Assembly: GCA_023213395.1 (NCBI GenBank)
Contig: CM041465.1
Coordinates: forward strand, 204,049,741-204,113,740
Source: Cycas panzhihuaensis
Taxonomy: Eukaryota > Cycadophyta
Length of the DNA stretch: 64,000 nucleotides
Direction of reading: 5' to 3'
The notes beneath the pieces are model-generated. The model was not told where the DNA came from. It saw only the letters and a list, made by a program, of their open reading frames with translations, and searched no databases. Position numbers and translations under genes: made by a program. Position 1 is the stretch's first letter; the number at the start of each line of letters is the position of its first letter. This document shows positions 52,585-63,514 of the stretch, one piece after another.

Positions 52585-53445
52585 CTATTGTCGTCGCCTA
52601 ATCTCCGTCATTGCTCGGTGAACAGTCTGAGGGTCGGGTCGACGTACCATGCTGGGTAGAGAAATCTCGTGCTTCCTACAATGATCATACAAAATCCCAA
52701 CATTCTGCAATGCTTCTAGTTGGGCCATTGTAGGCTTTTCCCCTGAATGAAGTTGCTCAATTTCCTCCTGCAATGCATTATTCCTTAACTGATCCAAATC
52801 TAACTATCTCCATAGTGAAGAAATCATAGTCCAAAACTAATTAGCATGAACAGCATAATGCTGTGTCTACAAAATCCAACCCCCCAGCCTGTATATTACC
52901 TTTTCCAATCCTGGTGGAATTTGGTCACCAAATTGGCCCTAAAAATTTTTCACCTAATGATCGACTCTTGATACATCCCTCACCCAATGCATAATGAATT
53001 TTGTTAAAAGCTCCAGCTTAGCTTCACACGCTACCAGTTGGTTTTCTGCATTCTGAATTTGTTGCATATCAAGAGGTGGGTGCTTAATCCGAGTCTCTAA
53101 TTCCGTAACCAATTGTCGAATGACTTTATCCAAGAAGGAATTTTTCCAGTGCGCCACATTATGTGGTTTACACTCCATGGGATCTATTCCCTCGTCCAAA
53201 ACTTCCTCATTAAAATCAAAATCCACATAGGTTGGTTGGTTGGTTAGGATTCTTATTATTTCTTCCTTTCTTTTCTGGTGAGTTCTTTTCAATGTGATCC
53301 AAAAGGATCTTTTGTGGTGGGTTTTTTCCCAGAAGGGTTTTCCCACATAAATCCTATGTACTGTGCATCTGTATTCTGTGTGTATTTTTGTTTGCTTGCT
53401 ATGTATGGTTAAAGATTTTGCAGATGGGAACATACCTGTATGCTT
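52585..53445 (-). pseudogene. ORF3 C-terminal domain (element E)
   Basis: 53433-52954 includes FNEEVLDEGIDPMECKPHNV and SFLDKVIRQLVTELETRI, clearly matching A/B ORF3 (EVLEEGLDPMEC; SFLAKVTKQLVTELESR). 52797-52585 gives IEQLHSGEKPTMAQLEAL and ends in Arg-rich residues. A short out-of-frame gap lies between. Kept recognisable despite the age of E. Confidence 0.65.
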
Positions 53446-53900
53446 TCATGTTCCCGAACAACATGCATCACAAGACTTCACCCATTTATTTGCATCTTCA
53501 AATAACGTTGGCCACCACAATCCTATCAATAAAATTTTACGTGTAGTACTCTCTACGACATGGTGATTTGTTGCAACCCCTTCATGGGCTTCCCTTAATA
53601 TTAGTTCAACTTCATGTTCTAAAATATAGTGACATAAAACTTCATCTGATCCTAATTTATATAGCATTCCGTGAACCAATTGAAAAGGGAAAGCTTTTTT
53701 TACAAAACTCCTTTACTCTACTCGATCTAGTGCTATTGGTGTTTGTCTTGTTATTAGGTACTCTGTTGTCCCCTCATACCAGGTTGGTACTGCCTCAATT
53801 GCAAACAACTTGCTATCTAAAAAATCATCTTGCACACCAGTTGTTGCTTCACCGCCCATTGTGCGAGATAGCTAATCTAGAATGATATGTTTTTCTCCCT
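53446..53900 (-). pseudogene. Integrase zinc region and RNase H end (element E)
   Basis: 53679-53446 encodes MLYKLGSDEVL, EAHEGVATNHH, GLWWPTLFEDANKWVKSCDA, the HHCC part, then stops abruptly. The D-D-E core is absent and the ORF3 segment starts within a few codons. Confidence 0.8.
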
Positions 53901-55025
53901 TCTTTACTATGATCTTGAATGTGAATTCTTGGAACAACATTAACCAATGATTGATTCGTCATTGCAATATAGGCTTGTTGATCAGGTATTGCAAAGCCCG
54001 ATGATCCATAGAAAAGATAAATGGGTTTGCTAGCAACTAATGCTTGAACTTCTAGAAGGCATATACCATCCCCAACCCCTCTCTTTTAGTGACAATAATT
54101 CTACTCTACTTGTGTATGTTTTTTGCTTGCAAAATACATAGCATGATCAATATTGTTGTCTCTTGGTTGTGTTAACACACATCCAATTGCATAAAGTAAC
54201 ACATCCACATGGACATGGAAAGGTTTTTCCCAATTAGGAAACCTCAACAATGGTGTTTGGTTGATTTTCTTTTTCAATAAATCAAAAGCCAACTGATGTT
54301 TTAAAGTCCATTGCCATGTCACCTTCTTTTTAAGTAATGGTTCCAAGCAATTTGTGATTTGAGCATATTTCCTAATAAATTTATGATTGTAACCAATTAT
54401 ACCTAAAAAACCTTTGAAATTCTTTACTATCTAGGTATTGGAAATTTCAAAATTATTACTACCTTTGTTGGATCCATGAGTAGTCCTTCCTTAGTTACCA
54501 CATGTCCTAATAATGAGCCAAAGGGTACCATAAAGGCACATTTGTCTAGATTTAAACACAAATTGCTTGTCCTATAAATTTCCAACATTAACCTCAAATT
54601 ACTTAAATGATTTTTGAAAAGAGTGTATAGGGTCCAATCATCCAAAAAGACAATTGTTTTTCCTATAATTTCTTAAAAGAGATTTAGGATCACCCTTTGG
54701 ACAGTGGCTAGTGCATTTGTCAAACCAAAGGGCATCACACGATAGGCATAAGTTCCCCATTCTGTCATGAAAGTTGTCTTCAACTGGTCCTCTAAAGTGA
54801 TCCACACCTGATTATATCCATTAAAGGCATCAATGAATGAAAAAATTTCATGTCCTACCACCTTCTCTAGGACATCTCGGTGACGGGAATAGGAAATGGA
54901 TCTTGTTTGTAGCCTTATTCGAGCTCTATAATCTACACAAACATGTAGTTACCCATTTTTCTTGGGAACAACTACTACTGAGCTCATCCATTCACTGTTC
55001 TCTACTTCAAAAATATATCTAACTT
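53901..55025 (-). pseudogene. Reverse transcriptase and RNase H (element E)
   Basis: RT 54861-54673 (HEIFSFIDAFNGYNQVW, MPFGLTNALATVQR), catalytic FLDDWTLYTLFKNH in 54645-54427, thumb LLGHVVTKEGLLMDP. RNase H 54346-54101 (HVHVDVLLYAIGCVLTQ). Several frameshifts; the catalytic Asp pair remains. Confidence 0.88.
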
Positions 55026-55029
55026 TGAA

Positions 55030-55341
55030 TCATTTGTCTAGTTTCGCCTTGACCCTATCTTTATATTTGGGATTCATTCTATATGGCCATTGCCCGATTG
55101 GCTTTGCCTCTTCAATCAATTCAATCTTGTGCTTTCCCAATGCAGCTAGAATTCCTTTTAGATCCTTATCGAACCATGCAAAAACACCCTTATACTCTAT
55201 AGAAAAGGTTGTGGCTTCATTAATAGTTTCTTCATCCCAATAGTCACCCATGGTGACATACTTGGGTTGTTCTTTCATACCAATATTGATTTTTTGAGGT
55301 TTCAAATCTTTTCGTTTGACTGCTTTTCCGTCTACTTGCAT
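55030..55341 (-). pseudogene. Pre-RT segment (element E)
   Basis: MGDYWDEETINEATTFS, AWFDKDLKGILAALGKHKIE and QWPYRMNPKYKDRVKAKLDK, the conserved block before RT fingers. Continues toward RT with a break near 55025. Confidence 0.85.
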
Positions 55342-56326
55342 CTCATAAGCCAGCGTCTAGTCTATTGTCCTATCTCCATATTCTACAATAGAATATCTAG
55401 GAGGAAAATTATGCAAATTCTCTTGGCTTCCTTTATCTAATAGAGGTTCTAGTTCCCGTCCTTGTCCATCTACTTCAATTGTTTTTGCATTGAAGCATCC
55501 CAACATTTGAATTGTCATCTTTTCTTTCAATGCAAAAATAACTATTTGTATCTAAGGATCTCGACTATAATAAGAAAAAGTTAACGCAAAATTCTTTTGT
55601 CAATTCATTGCAATCCACCATATGTGACTTTTCACAATGATGATACCAACTTTTATTGATATCTGGAAAGGCAAGGGCCCAATGATGAGTCCATTCTTGT
55701 TATTGAATATTTTTATCTTTCCAAATTTTTACACAATTTGAAAGATGTTTGCTTGGATAATCCCCGTTATGAAATTTATGAAATTCATTATTTTCATCTT
55801 GAAATCTAATCTTAAATCTAATTTTCATCATAGCCCAATTGTGTAATTGTGCGTAATGTGCATTATACCAAGCAAATGCCTGCCTAGTTAAAGATAAGGG
55901 AAAAATGTATACCCAAAATTCTTCTTGCCATTGATTGTCTTTTAAAATTTTTATGCACTATGTTTTTTGCAATTACCCTTTTCCCCAAAATTGTGGCAAC
56001 TTTTCAAGAACTTCAGTAAATAGTTTTAGGTCACCTTGTACAACTTGTAACCTTTGTACCTCATGTTGATCTATTGGCTTTGATTCTTCTTTGCTCAAAC
56101 TTTGTGTGTCTTTCAACAATTATGCAATGTTGATTACAGATATCATTATTTGTTGTTCTTCTCGTTTTACTAAAAAATCAACTTCTTCACCTTCTAAGGA
56201 TGAATCTGGGCACATTTTAAAATGATAACAACTTGTTGGTTCAATGCCTTCCCATGCATTCTACAACCAATTCAACACATATGTCGAGGATGAATCACTT
56301 GGCAAGGATCGTGGCGTAGTTTGTGC
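55342..56326 (-). pseudogene. Protease-RT spacer with capsid-like segment (element E)
   Basis: Minus strand gives an acidic linker (EESKPIDQHEVQRLQ, about 56080), then a segment with FPLSLTRQAFAWYNAHYAQL and MMKIRFKIRFQDENNEF, resembling a second Retrotrans_gag domain. A/B have no such block here. Stops and shifts present. Confidence 0.5.
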
Positions 56327-56992
56327 TTAATATGTTGTCTCCAAATAAAGACTCGCAGTTGGTCCACTTTCTATCGTGGTCAAGGAAGCCTTGCCTTCGT
56401 CTTTGATCCTCTCAATATTAGGTCCATCTGAGCACAAAGGTAGAGTGATCGATCGTCCTTTTGATGAAAGTGTGAACATACATTTTCCCCAATCTAGGAT
56501 TGCTTTAGTAGCTAGCAACCATGGTCTCCCAACCAATGTCAAATATGTCTTTTTATGGTTTTCCATGCACACAACAACAAAATCCAATATTCTTGCCACT
56601 ATTACAAGTATGTTCATTAACACACCCATTGATCTTACTTGTAATTGATTTGCCAACCTTATGGAATAATCTAGGGCAACCACTTGCAACCTTCATAGTG
56701 ATATCCAAGAGGTCTCAAGTAGGACATTAACTCCAAATCCACCATCCAATATGGTTTTGCAAATACTAGTACCAAGGGTAGCCATTGGTACACAAGGATC
56801 AACAACATCACATTTTAAAGCTCTCAACACTGGCTTCTCAATTTGATCGAAGACAATTTGCTGAAAATATCCAGCCTCTCTCCACTTGAAAACTGTCACA
56901 ATTAGGATAGTGACTCCCAATTTTGTCAGTAAATCCTTGGTTGGTTGTAGTCTTTGCCACGGATTCAACCCTTGCATTGCATCTTTTACCAC
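56327..56992 (-). pseudogene. Retropepsin-like protease (element E)
   Basis: 56992-56693: LNPWQRLQPTKDLL, FKWREAGYF, then ICKTILDGGFGVNVLLETSW (DGG loop). 56689-56327 continues LANQLQVRSMGVLMNI and LLATKAILDWG. A TGA-type break lies between them. Confidence 0.85.
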
Positions 56993-58209
56993 TTCTCCTT
57001 CTCACCAAGGTCCCTGAAAGCTTGTTCTTCTTTTGTATGCTTACCCTCTAAATCAACTAGCTTGCTATAATTCTTGTTGCTATACTACATCCACCGCATC
57101 CTCCAATGCTTTGTCTACCTATTGGAGTCTTTCTTTTTCAACTATTGGCTTTGGAAAACTTCTTGCTATGGGAGTTATTAGGATCTTCCTACTCCATGTC
57201 TACAAATATGATATTATTTCCTTAGCAACAATTTTCATCACCAAGTTGGAATTCTATACCTACGCATTGGTAATTTTTGGGTAGCTTATCCACTCATGGT
57301 TGAATGGTCCACACTCTTCACAAATGTTCTCCCCTCCTTTTTTCTCCAAGGGATAATCCAATTAAAAATGTCCCCATCTTTGGCACAAATGGCACTAAAT
57401 GGGCTTCATTTTTCCTTAATATTATTTGAATGATTTTCAGTCCATCTTTTGATAGAATGAATCTTGAATATCAAGTCCACGTCCTTGTCTTCTAGATAAT
57501 TGTCAACAATAACACTCCCAAGTGTTATGATTATTTCTTTGACAAATTTCACACCACTTTCCCATTAGTGCTCCCTAATGTTCATTATGAATATGGCCTT
57601 GTTGGGTGCATGGTGGGGAACACCATACATTCTCCCTTGGTCTTTCTAGGCAAAGGCATGCCAATTCTATCTGCAATCGCTCTATCTCTTCATTTTGCTA
57701 CAATCCTGTTGGAATTGAAATAGGTGGTTGTTATTTTAAGGCCTCAATTTCTCATCTCAGAGTTTCCAACTTTGGATTTGACCTCATCTATGGTGTATAT
57801 TGGGAATTAAATCTTGTCTGTGATGTCTGTTGAAAGTGCAATCCTTTTTGAGGATTTGATCTCATCTGGGGATTGGCTTCTTACTAAAAATTTGATGCTT
57901 GTTGTTGCAAATTAGCTCCAACCTATGATGCTTGCTAGAAACTGGATCCAAATTGAAAGTTAGGCCCCATCCAAAATGCAGGTTGCAGGTATGTTGTCTT
58001 CATTTAATTTTCAAATTTCAAAGCTAACTCCTGCACTTGCTCATAGCTACTCAATGGGTGCAAGGACACTTTTTCCCTCAATTGAGGAACTAACCCTCAA
58101 ACAAAATATTTCAAAGCTAGCATAGGATTGATTGGAGTTGTTGAATCCATTTTATTAATAATTATTTGCATGCGTCCATCAAAATCACTTACTAATTCTC
58201 CTTGAAATT
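56993..58209 (-). pseudogene. Gag, capsid end and zinc knuckles (element E)
   Basis: Capsid patch FDGRMQIIINKMDSTTPINP and LALKYFV...LVPQLREKVSLHPL (58190-58060), a Gln/Asn-rich linker, then Cys/His clusters between 57640 and 57260 (CGVPHHAPNKAIF-, CEICQRNNHNTWEC-like). Cut at 58209 by F. Confidence 0.7.
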
Positions 58210-58946
58210 TGTTACGGTCAAAATCAACACCTGTGTGCCCAAAGGTAGGAACTTATGGTCAATTGGGGTTTAATACAACTAATAAATGTAGAAGAACCAT
58301 TCAACAAGCGTTCAGGATGAAGAACGTACATGAAACCAATAAATAAAGCAAGTAGAACACTGTGCATTCCGTCATAGTGTTGCATTATAGAGATAGAACA
58401 CATGCAACACAGTTAAGGAATGCACAGGGAATGGTTGCCGAACGGACAAAGCAGAAAGGAGTCACGTGGATCAAACAGTATGGATGCATGTGTGGACTAA
58501 CTAAACAATAGAATGGTTTAACCTAGATTTTGTTATGAAGAAGTATGCATTAAGAGAAAGGGACAGTTGTGGCTCTTGGTCACAATCGTTCCTCAACAGG
58601 GACGCACAGCCTATTTAAATGTGTCCAATCAATCAGATTGATGTGAGAGCCAAGTAAAGTGATCTAGTGGGCTTGTTCTGGTACGAATAACCATCCCAAC
58701 ATTGTACAAGAAGCATGATATGATGTAAACATTAATTATTGCTTAATGGAATTACAGAGTTACGTGAAACTTATGCATATGGATGTAATGATGAATGTAT
58801 GATATTCTATTGTGTTTGTGATTATATTGTGGACTTATGAGGCATAATATAGTACATGAATGTGTATGTTGACCATAAGCACACCCCAGACTATAGTAGA
58901 AACCCTGACAAGTGAATGTCTCAGTAGGACAGATATAAAGTCAACA
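58210..58946 (+). repeat. Element F 5' LTR (737 bp)
   Basis: TGTTACGGTCAAAATC...AAAGTCAACA. TATA-like CCTATTTAAATG near 58610. Ends directly before TTGGTTCTATTGCC. Confidence 0.72.
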
Positions 58947-58966
58947 TTGGTTCTATTGCCTAAGTC
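58947..58966 (+). promoter_or_regulatory. Primer-binding site of element F
   Basis: TTGGTTCTATTGCCTAAG, the same type as in A and B, not initiator-Met. Confidence 0.6.
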
Positions 58967-59308
58967 TACTAGCAAAGGGAGAAAGAAGTTGGGAATTTCT
59001 ATGTATAAAGAGCAAGTCACCCTGGTTGTTGCAGTGATGGCAGGCTCTAACTAAGCCTCGATAGCTAGGGAACCTTCCAATGTCACCTACACAACCTTCC
59101 AAGGTGGAGGAGTCACATACAAAACCTTAAGAGTATAGTAGAGTTGAGTAGACAGAGAGCTTTAAGATGGTCTAAGGAGAAAAAATTAAAGAGACCAAGG
59201 AGATTATGTATAGGAAAAAGGGAAGCCCAAATAGAATCAGTGGAAGGATCTAAGGCAAGTGGCACCTAAACACCATGGAATACAAAAAACGAAGGCCAAG
59301 GAGAGTCG
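58967..59308 (+). other. Element F leader
   Basis: Untranslated leader; no repeat array like the pre-gag repeats of A/B is seen. Confidence 0.5.
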
Positions 59309-60840
59309 ATGACAATCACACCTACTCCAAAGAAGTATTACAAACTCAATAAAGAGGAAGATATTGAAGAGAAAAGAGAAAAGGATGAAAGAAAAGAAAT
59401 AAACACCCCTAAAAGGGAATTAAGTCTGGACTCTACTCCAAAGGATCTAAGTGACAATGAAGAGAAGGCAGGGGAAGATCCCCAAGCATATTGGGAGAAT
59501 CATTTCATTAGACAATTATTTGACAATCCACCAAAGGGAAATGCAAATCAATCATTTCTAATAACAACCCCAGTAGTAGTAGAAATATCGGGAATACCAG
59601 GAGTCATACAATTAAAAACACCTATTCAAAATCTCCTATTCGGGAAAGGGAACAATGGAGAAGAGACACCACTAAGGGGACCTTATAGAAAGTTTTCAAA
59701 AGGAAAAGAGACAACCCCACTACAAAAATAATCCTATAATGGCATATCATAAAGAATTCGAGAAGCTTATCTTTGATGATTCCACAGATGCAGCGGAGCA
59801 CATATATACCTATTCCAAAGACTGATAAATCTTGAAAAGATTACAAATGAAATAAAAATTAAGGAAATATTTGCTTATTCATTGAGGGGTGTACCACTAG
59901 CTTGGTACAAACAGTTGGATCCACTCAAATCATAGAATGATATAAAAAAGAAATTTGAAGAATGATTCCTGAAATATCGTAATAACGTCATCATAGAGTT
60001 AACATTAAGGGAGATTCAACAGAAGCCAGGGGAGTCAATGATGACATATATAAGTAGAATCAATATGGTAGCATTTGCAATGACAAAAGGTGAGAAAATT
60101 ATGGATCTAAGTAGGAGAACCTTCTTTGTGAATGGTTTAAACACCAAGTTGAGAAATGCAATGGCTTCACATCCATTGAAATCATACCAACATGCTTAAG
60201 AGTTAGCGTTAGACTTCGAAAAGGAGATTGATACAAAGATGATAACATACGATCCCCTTGTCATGAGGCTCTACGAGGAAATAAACAAGTTAAAAACCCT
60301 AAATCTTAATAGACCTCTTTTACAAGAGAAAACTCAGAGGTGGAAGCCTTAAGAAGTTGCAAGGTTAAAATTACAAAAGCACAAATTTTGGGAAAATATG
60401 GAGAAAGAATCAAGCAAACATCGGATTAATGAGGCCCCAATTGAAAACTTGTACCACATTTGTGAGGAAAGCATGCACACCACTAAGGAATGTGAATGTA
60501 ATACTAAGGCAAGAAAATAAAACAACTGGTTCCATATCTGCAATCAAAGCACTCATAACACCAGAGAGTGTTATTTTAACACAAGAGGCATAAATTCCAA
60601 AGGAAGAGGACAAGGAAGAAACAACCCCAATACTAGAACAATCTATACCACTCGTACAAAGCCAGAAATTTTGAAAAAGAAACCTCCATTGGGAAGATGT
60701 TTAGTATGTCTTAAGTATGGACATTGGAAATCAAATTGTCCAGCAGTAAAAATTTAGAAGGAATGCCCATATCTTTGTAAAAATTGTGGGCCAAGCACAC
60801 ATACAACAAATGAATGTAAGGGCAAAGGCAAAGCTCTTAA
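59309..60840 (+). pseudogene. Gag with zinc knuckles (element F)
   Basis: 59309-59731 is a Lys/Glu-rich N-terminus (LNKEEDIEEKREKDERK). Capsid patches follow: FAYSLRGVPLAWYKQLDPL, GESMMTYISRINMVAFAM, FVNGLNTKLRNAMASHPL. Then knuckles around 60450-60820: CEESMHTTKEC, CNQSTHNTREC, CLVCLKYGHWKSNC, CKNCGPSTHTTNEC. Four knuckles, as in B. Numerous stops. Confidence 0.8.
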
Positions 60841-60844
60841 TGAG

Positions 60845-61740
60845 ATGACAATCATACCTAACTCCCCTAAGAATGTGAATCTACAAAATAAAAAGAAAAC
60901 AACAGAAAATTACTACCCTGATCCAAAAGTAGAGATCGACCGTTTTTCCATAGCCAAAAAAGCATTAGAGGAAGATGCCAGGGAAGAAGCAGCCAAAGCT
61001 CTACCATTCGAGAAACTTGAAATTAAACAAGTGTACTGAAAAAAAAATAAAGCAATAGAAAAGAAAGCTTTGGAAAACAACCCATGTGATGTAACTCCAA
61101 AACCAAAGGAACTTCTACAAAAACTTGTGCTAATGGAAGATTTGGTAAAACGATTAAAGCTGACTATTCCCTTGGAAAAAGTGATAGAATGGATTAAAGG
61201 AGGAATAATTTGTCCAATGGAAACTACACAGAACTTGAATAAGGTCAAACCTTCATGTGACCTTGATCTCTCAGTTAATATGAGTACCATGGGAGTAACA
61301 CTACAAAATGTTATTGTTGATGGTAGAGCTGCAGTATATGTACTACCAACACAAACTTGGAAAAAACTAGGGAATCTCTGGTTAACACCTACAAGTTATT
61401 CATTGAAGCTAGCAAATGAGTTGTTAGTAAAACCTGTGCAATGATTAGAGAACATTAAAGTAAATGTGGAAGGAATTGTAGTTTTAGTGGACTTTCCCAT
61501 CATAGATACAGTAAAGAATATGGTAACCTACAAAGCCTTACTAGGTAGCCCATGGTTGTCTTAGACAGATTGCTTATAGAGCTGGAGAGATGTGACTTTT
61601 ACATTGACAGATGAAGGCAATGAAGTTGTTCTTCCCATGTTGTCAAAAGGAAAATACATGGTGGAGGTGGTTCCAAATGATGCATCCAACACAACAATAG
61701 CCATTCTAGAGACACCCTCAACTTTTGATTAAGCCAATCT
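60845..61740 (+). pseudogene. Pre-protease and retropepsin region (element F)
   Basis: 61070-61444: LQKLVLMEDLVKRLKL, then NVIVDGRAAVYVLPTQTW in place of the VDGGS loop (catalytic Asp kept, next Gly-Ser lost). Then LANELLVKPVQ. After a TGA, LLGSPWLS and DVTFTLTDEGNEVVLPM. Confidence 0.78.
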
Positions 61741-62379
61741 ATGTCACACAATGGAGGAGAATGTGAATATGAACAATCCTCAAGAATTTGAGCCAAATTT
61801 CTATGGAGAATTGTCATTAGAGACATCATCAGATGAAGGAGGTACGATGAATATGATCAACTATTGAATGAATAATTCATACGAGGTGCAACCCCTCTCG
61901 TATCGTTGTAATTTGTTATCCATATGTTCTTCAATTGACAATAAATCATACAACAAATTAGATTATATCGGTCCCATTTGTATTGATGAATCTTCGAGTA
62001 ATGAATGTTTATTAAAGGTAGAATTTGAAATAAATAGAAAAATACATGAAAATTTCCTAACTTCTAATTTTCCCCCCTATCCCAACCCTCACCCCTATCC
62101 CCTTCCCAACCATATATCCCCCAAAATCAATCTGGGAGATATGGCCAATCTTCCTTCTAACCGTGAGGAAAATCCCACTCTTACCCTTACATTGGGTCAA
62201 ACAACCGAGGTAAAAATTCCTTCCCTTACTTCAACCCCCCTTGATATCAACTCTCCAAATTCCCTCTTAGCCAACCCGCCAAGTGAAAGTGAGATAAAGG
62301 GAAATCTCAAAGAGCTAAATGCAATACTACCCCAAATGGACCCATAAGAATCTCATCCTACAAACTTTATACCAGAAGA
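61741..62379 (+). pseudogene. Protease-RT spacer (element F)
   Basis: 61868-62347 is a Pro/Asn/Ser-rich frame (FPPYPNPHPYPLPNHIS) without a recognised domain. It corresponds in position to the acidic linker of A/B. Confidence 0.5.
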
Positions 62380-63180
62380 TAAGACAGACTTGCAAAAGAA
62401 CATGCCCATATTCCTAGGAGATAAGATGTAAAGCACTAACCATCTGATTCATTGCATGGAACATTGGTTGCAATTTAAGATTTTCAACAAAACTCAATGG
62501 GTTTCTAATTTTGTGTTTACCTTACAAGACCAAGCATGGTGGTGGTACCTAGCCCACCACCATATCCTTAGAACATGGAGTGAATTACAATCTGCATTTC
62601 GATTGAGATTTGATCCACCCCAAGGCCTACTCATTTCAGGATTTTTGATAGGGGAGTGTCCCAACCAACACCTTATCAAATGTAAATGCTTATGGAAACA
62701 CTAGAGTATCCCCAAATTTCACTGGAGTCATTTATCCATTCACATGTTAGGCACATTAGCAAAGAAATGGTCCCTAAAACAAGAACAAATTAGGGTTGTA
62801 TCTTGGGACCAGTTAGAGCATTCATTTGTGAAAACATTTTCTTACTCTTCAGATAATAAGGTGATACATAAAGTATTAAGAAGCATAAGGAACATTAGTA
62901 TGGAAGTTGAAAATAATATCATGTCAATTGAAAACATTATGGATACAAAAAACAATGAGAATGAGGAGGAGGAGGAGAAGGAGAAAGAAGTTCCTAACTT
63001 TCCTCCAAAATACACAGAGTTGAAGTATGAACAACGGGATATAGAAGAGACTCCTAGCCATGAGCTAAGAGAAAAGAATCAGATACAACGAGAGGAACCA
63101 AGAACAACCCAAATCAACCTCAATACCGAATCTGAACCAAAAAACATTACCATGCGGTATTATTGGGATGAAAAGATTGT
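62380..63180 (+). pseudogene. Second capsid-like domain between protease and RT (element F)
   Basis: FLGDKM near 62410, MEHWLQFKIFNKTQWVSNF and DQAWWWYLAHHHILRTWSEL followed by an AFRLRF block form a Retrotrans_gag-like pattern. Then KKWSLKQEQIRVVSWDQLEH and FVKTFSYSSD resemble the capsid C-part. Then an acidic run leads to RTTQINLNTESEPKNI. A capsid already exists at 59750-60200, so the element carries two. Confidence 0.6.
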
Positions 63181-63514
63181 GGTAGAAGCACAAGCCCTCT
63201 TTGAGGAACACAAGGATGTATTTGCATGGTCATACAAAGACCTTAAGGGAATTCCACTAAAATTGGAGTACACCACATCAATCTAATTGAAGGGGCAAAA
63301 CTAGTAAAGCAAAGACCTTACAGAATGAATGCTCATTACAACGAAAAAGTCAAGGCAAAGTTGGACAAAATGCTCAAAGCAAGCTACATTTATAAGATAG
63401 AGTATAGTGATTGGGTAAGCCCAATAGTAGTAGTCCCAAAGAAAAACGGAAAAATCTGGGTCTGTGTAGATTATCGACAACTCAACAAAGTAACTAAAAA
63501 GGATCCATTTTCCC
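63181..63514 (+). pseudogene. Reverse transcriptase N-terminal part (element F)
   Basis: EHKDVFAWSYKDLKGIPLKL, then QRPYRMNAHYNEKVKAKLDK, SDWVSPIVVVPKKNGKIWVC and VDYRQLNKVTKKDPFSL, after which homology stops. One frameshift near 63270. Palm with catalytic Asp residues is missing. Confidence 0.9.

Larger units (their letters stand above)
51934..58209 (-). mobile_element. Ty3/gypsy element E (relative of A and B)
   Basis: Minus strand, 3' end only: 3' LTR 51934-52501, polypurine tract, ORF3 C-terminus, broken integrase, RNase H, RT, protease and part of Gag. F interrupts Gag at 58210, and the 5' end lies beyond the window. Same gene order and DGG protease as A/B, but diverged in sequence. A deletion has removed the integrase core and ORF3 N-terminus. 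Confidence 0.9.
58210..63514 (+). mobile_element. Ty3/gypsy element F, 5' part
   Basis: 5' LTR 58210-58946, primer-binding site like that of A/B, gag 59309-60850, protease 61070-61700, spacer with second capsid-like domain 62380-62920, then RT start cut by a LINE near 63514. The preceding bases AAATT would be its target duplication. The 3' half lies outside the window. Confidence 0.85.
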
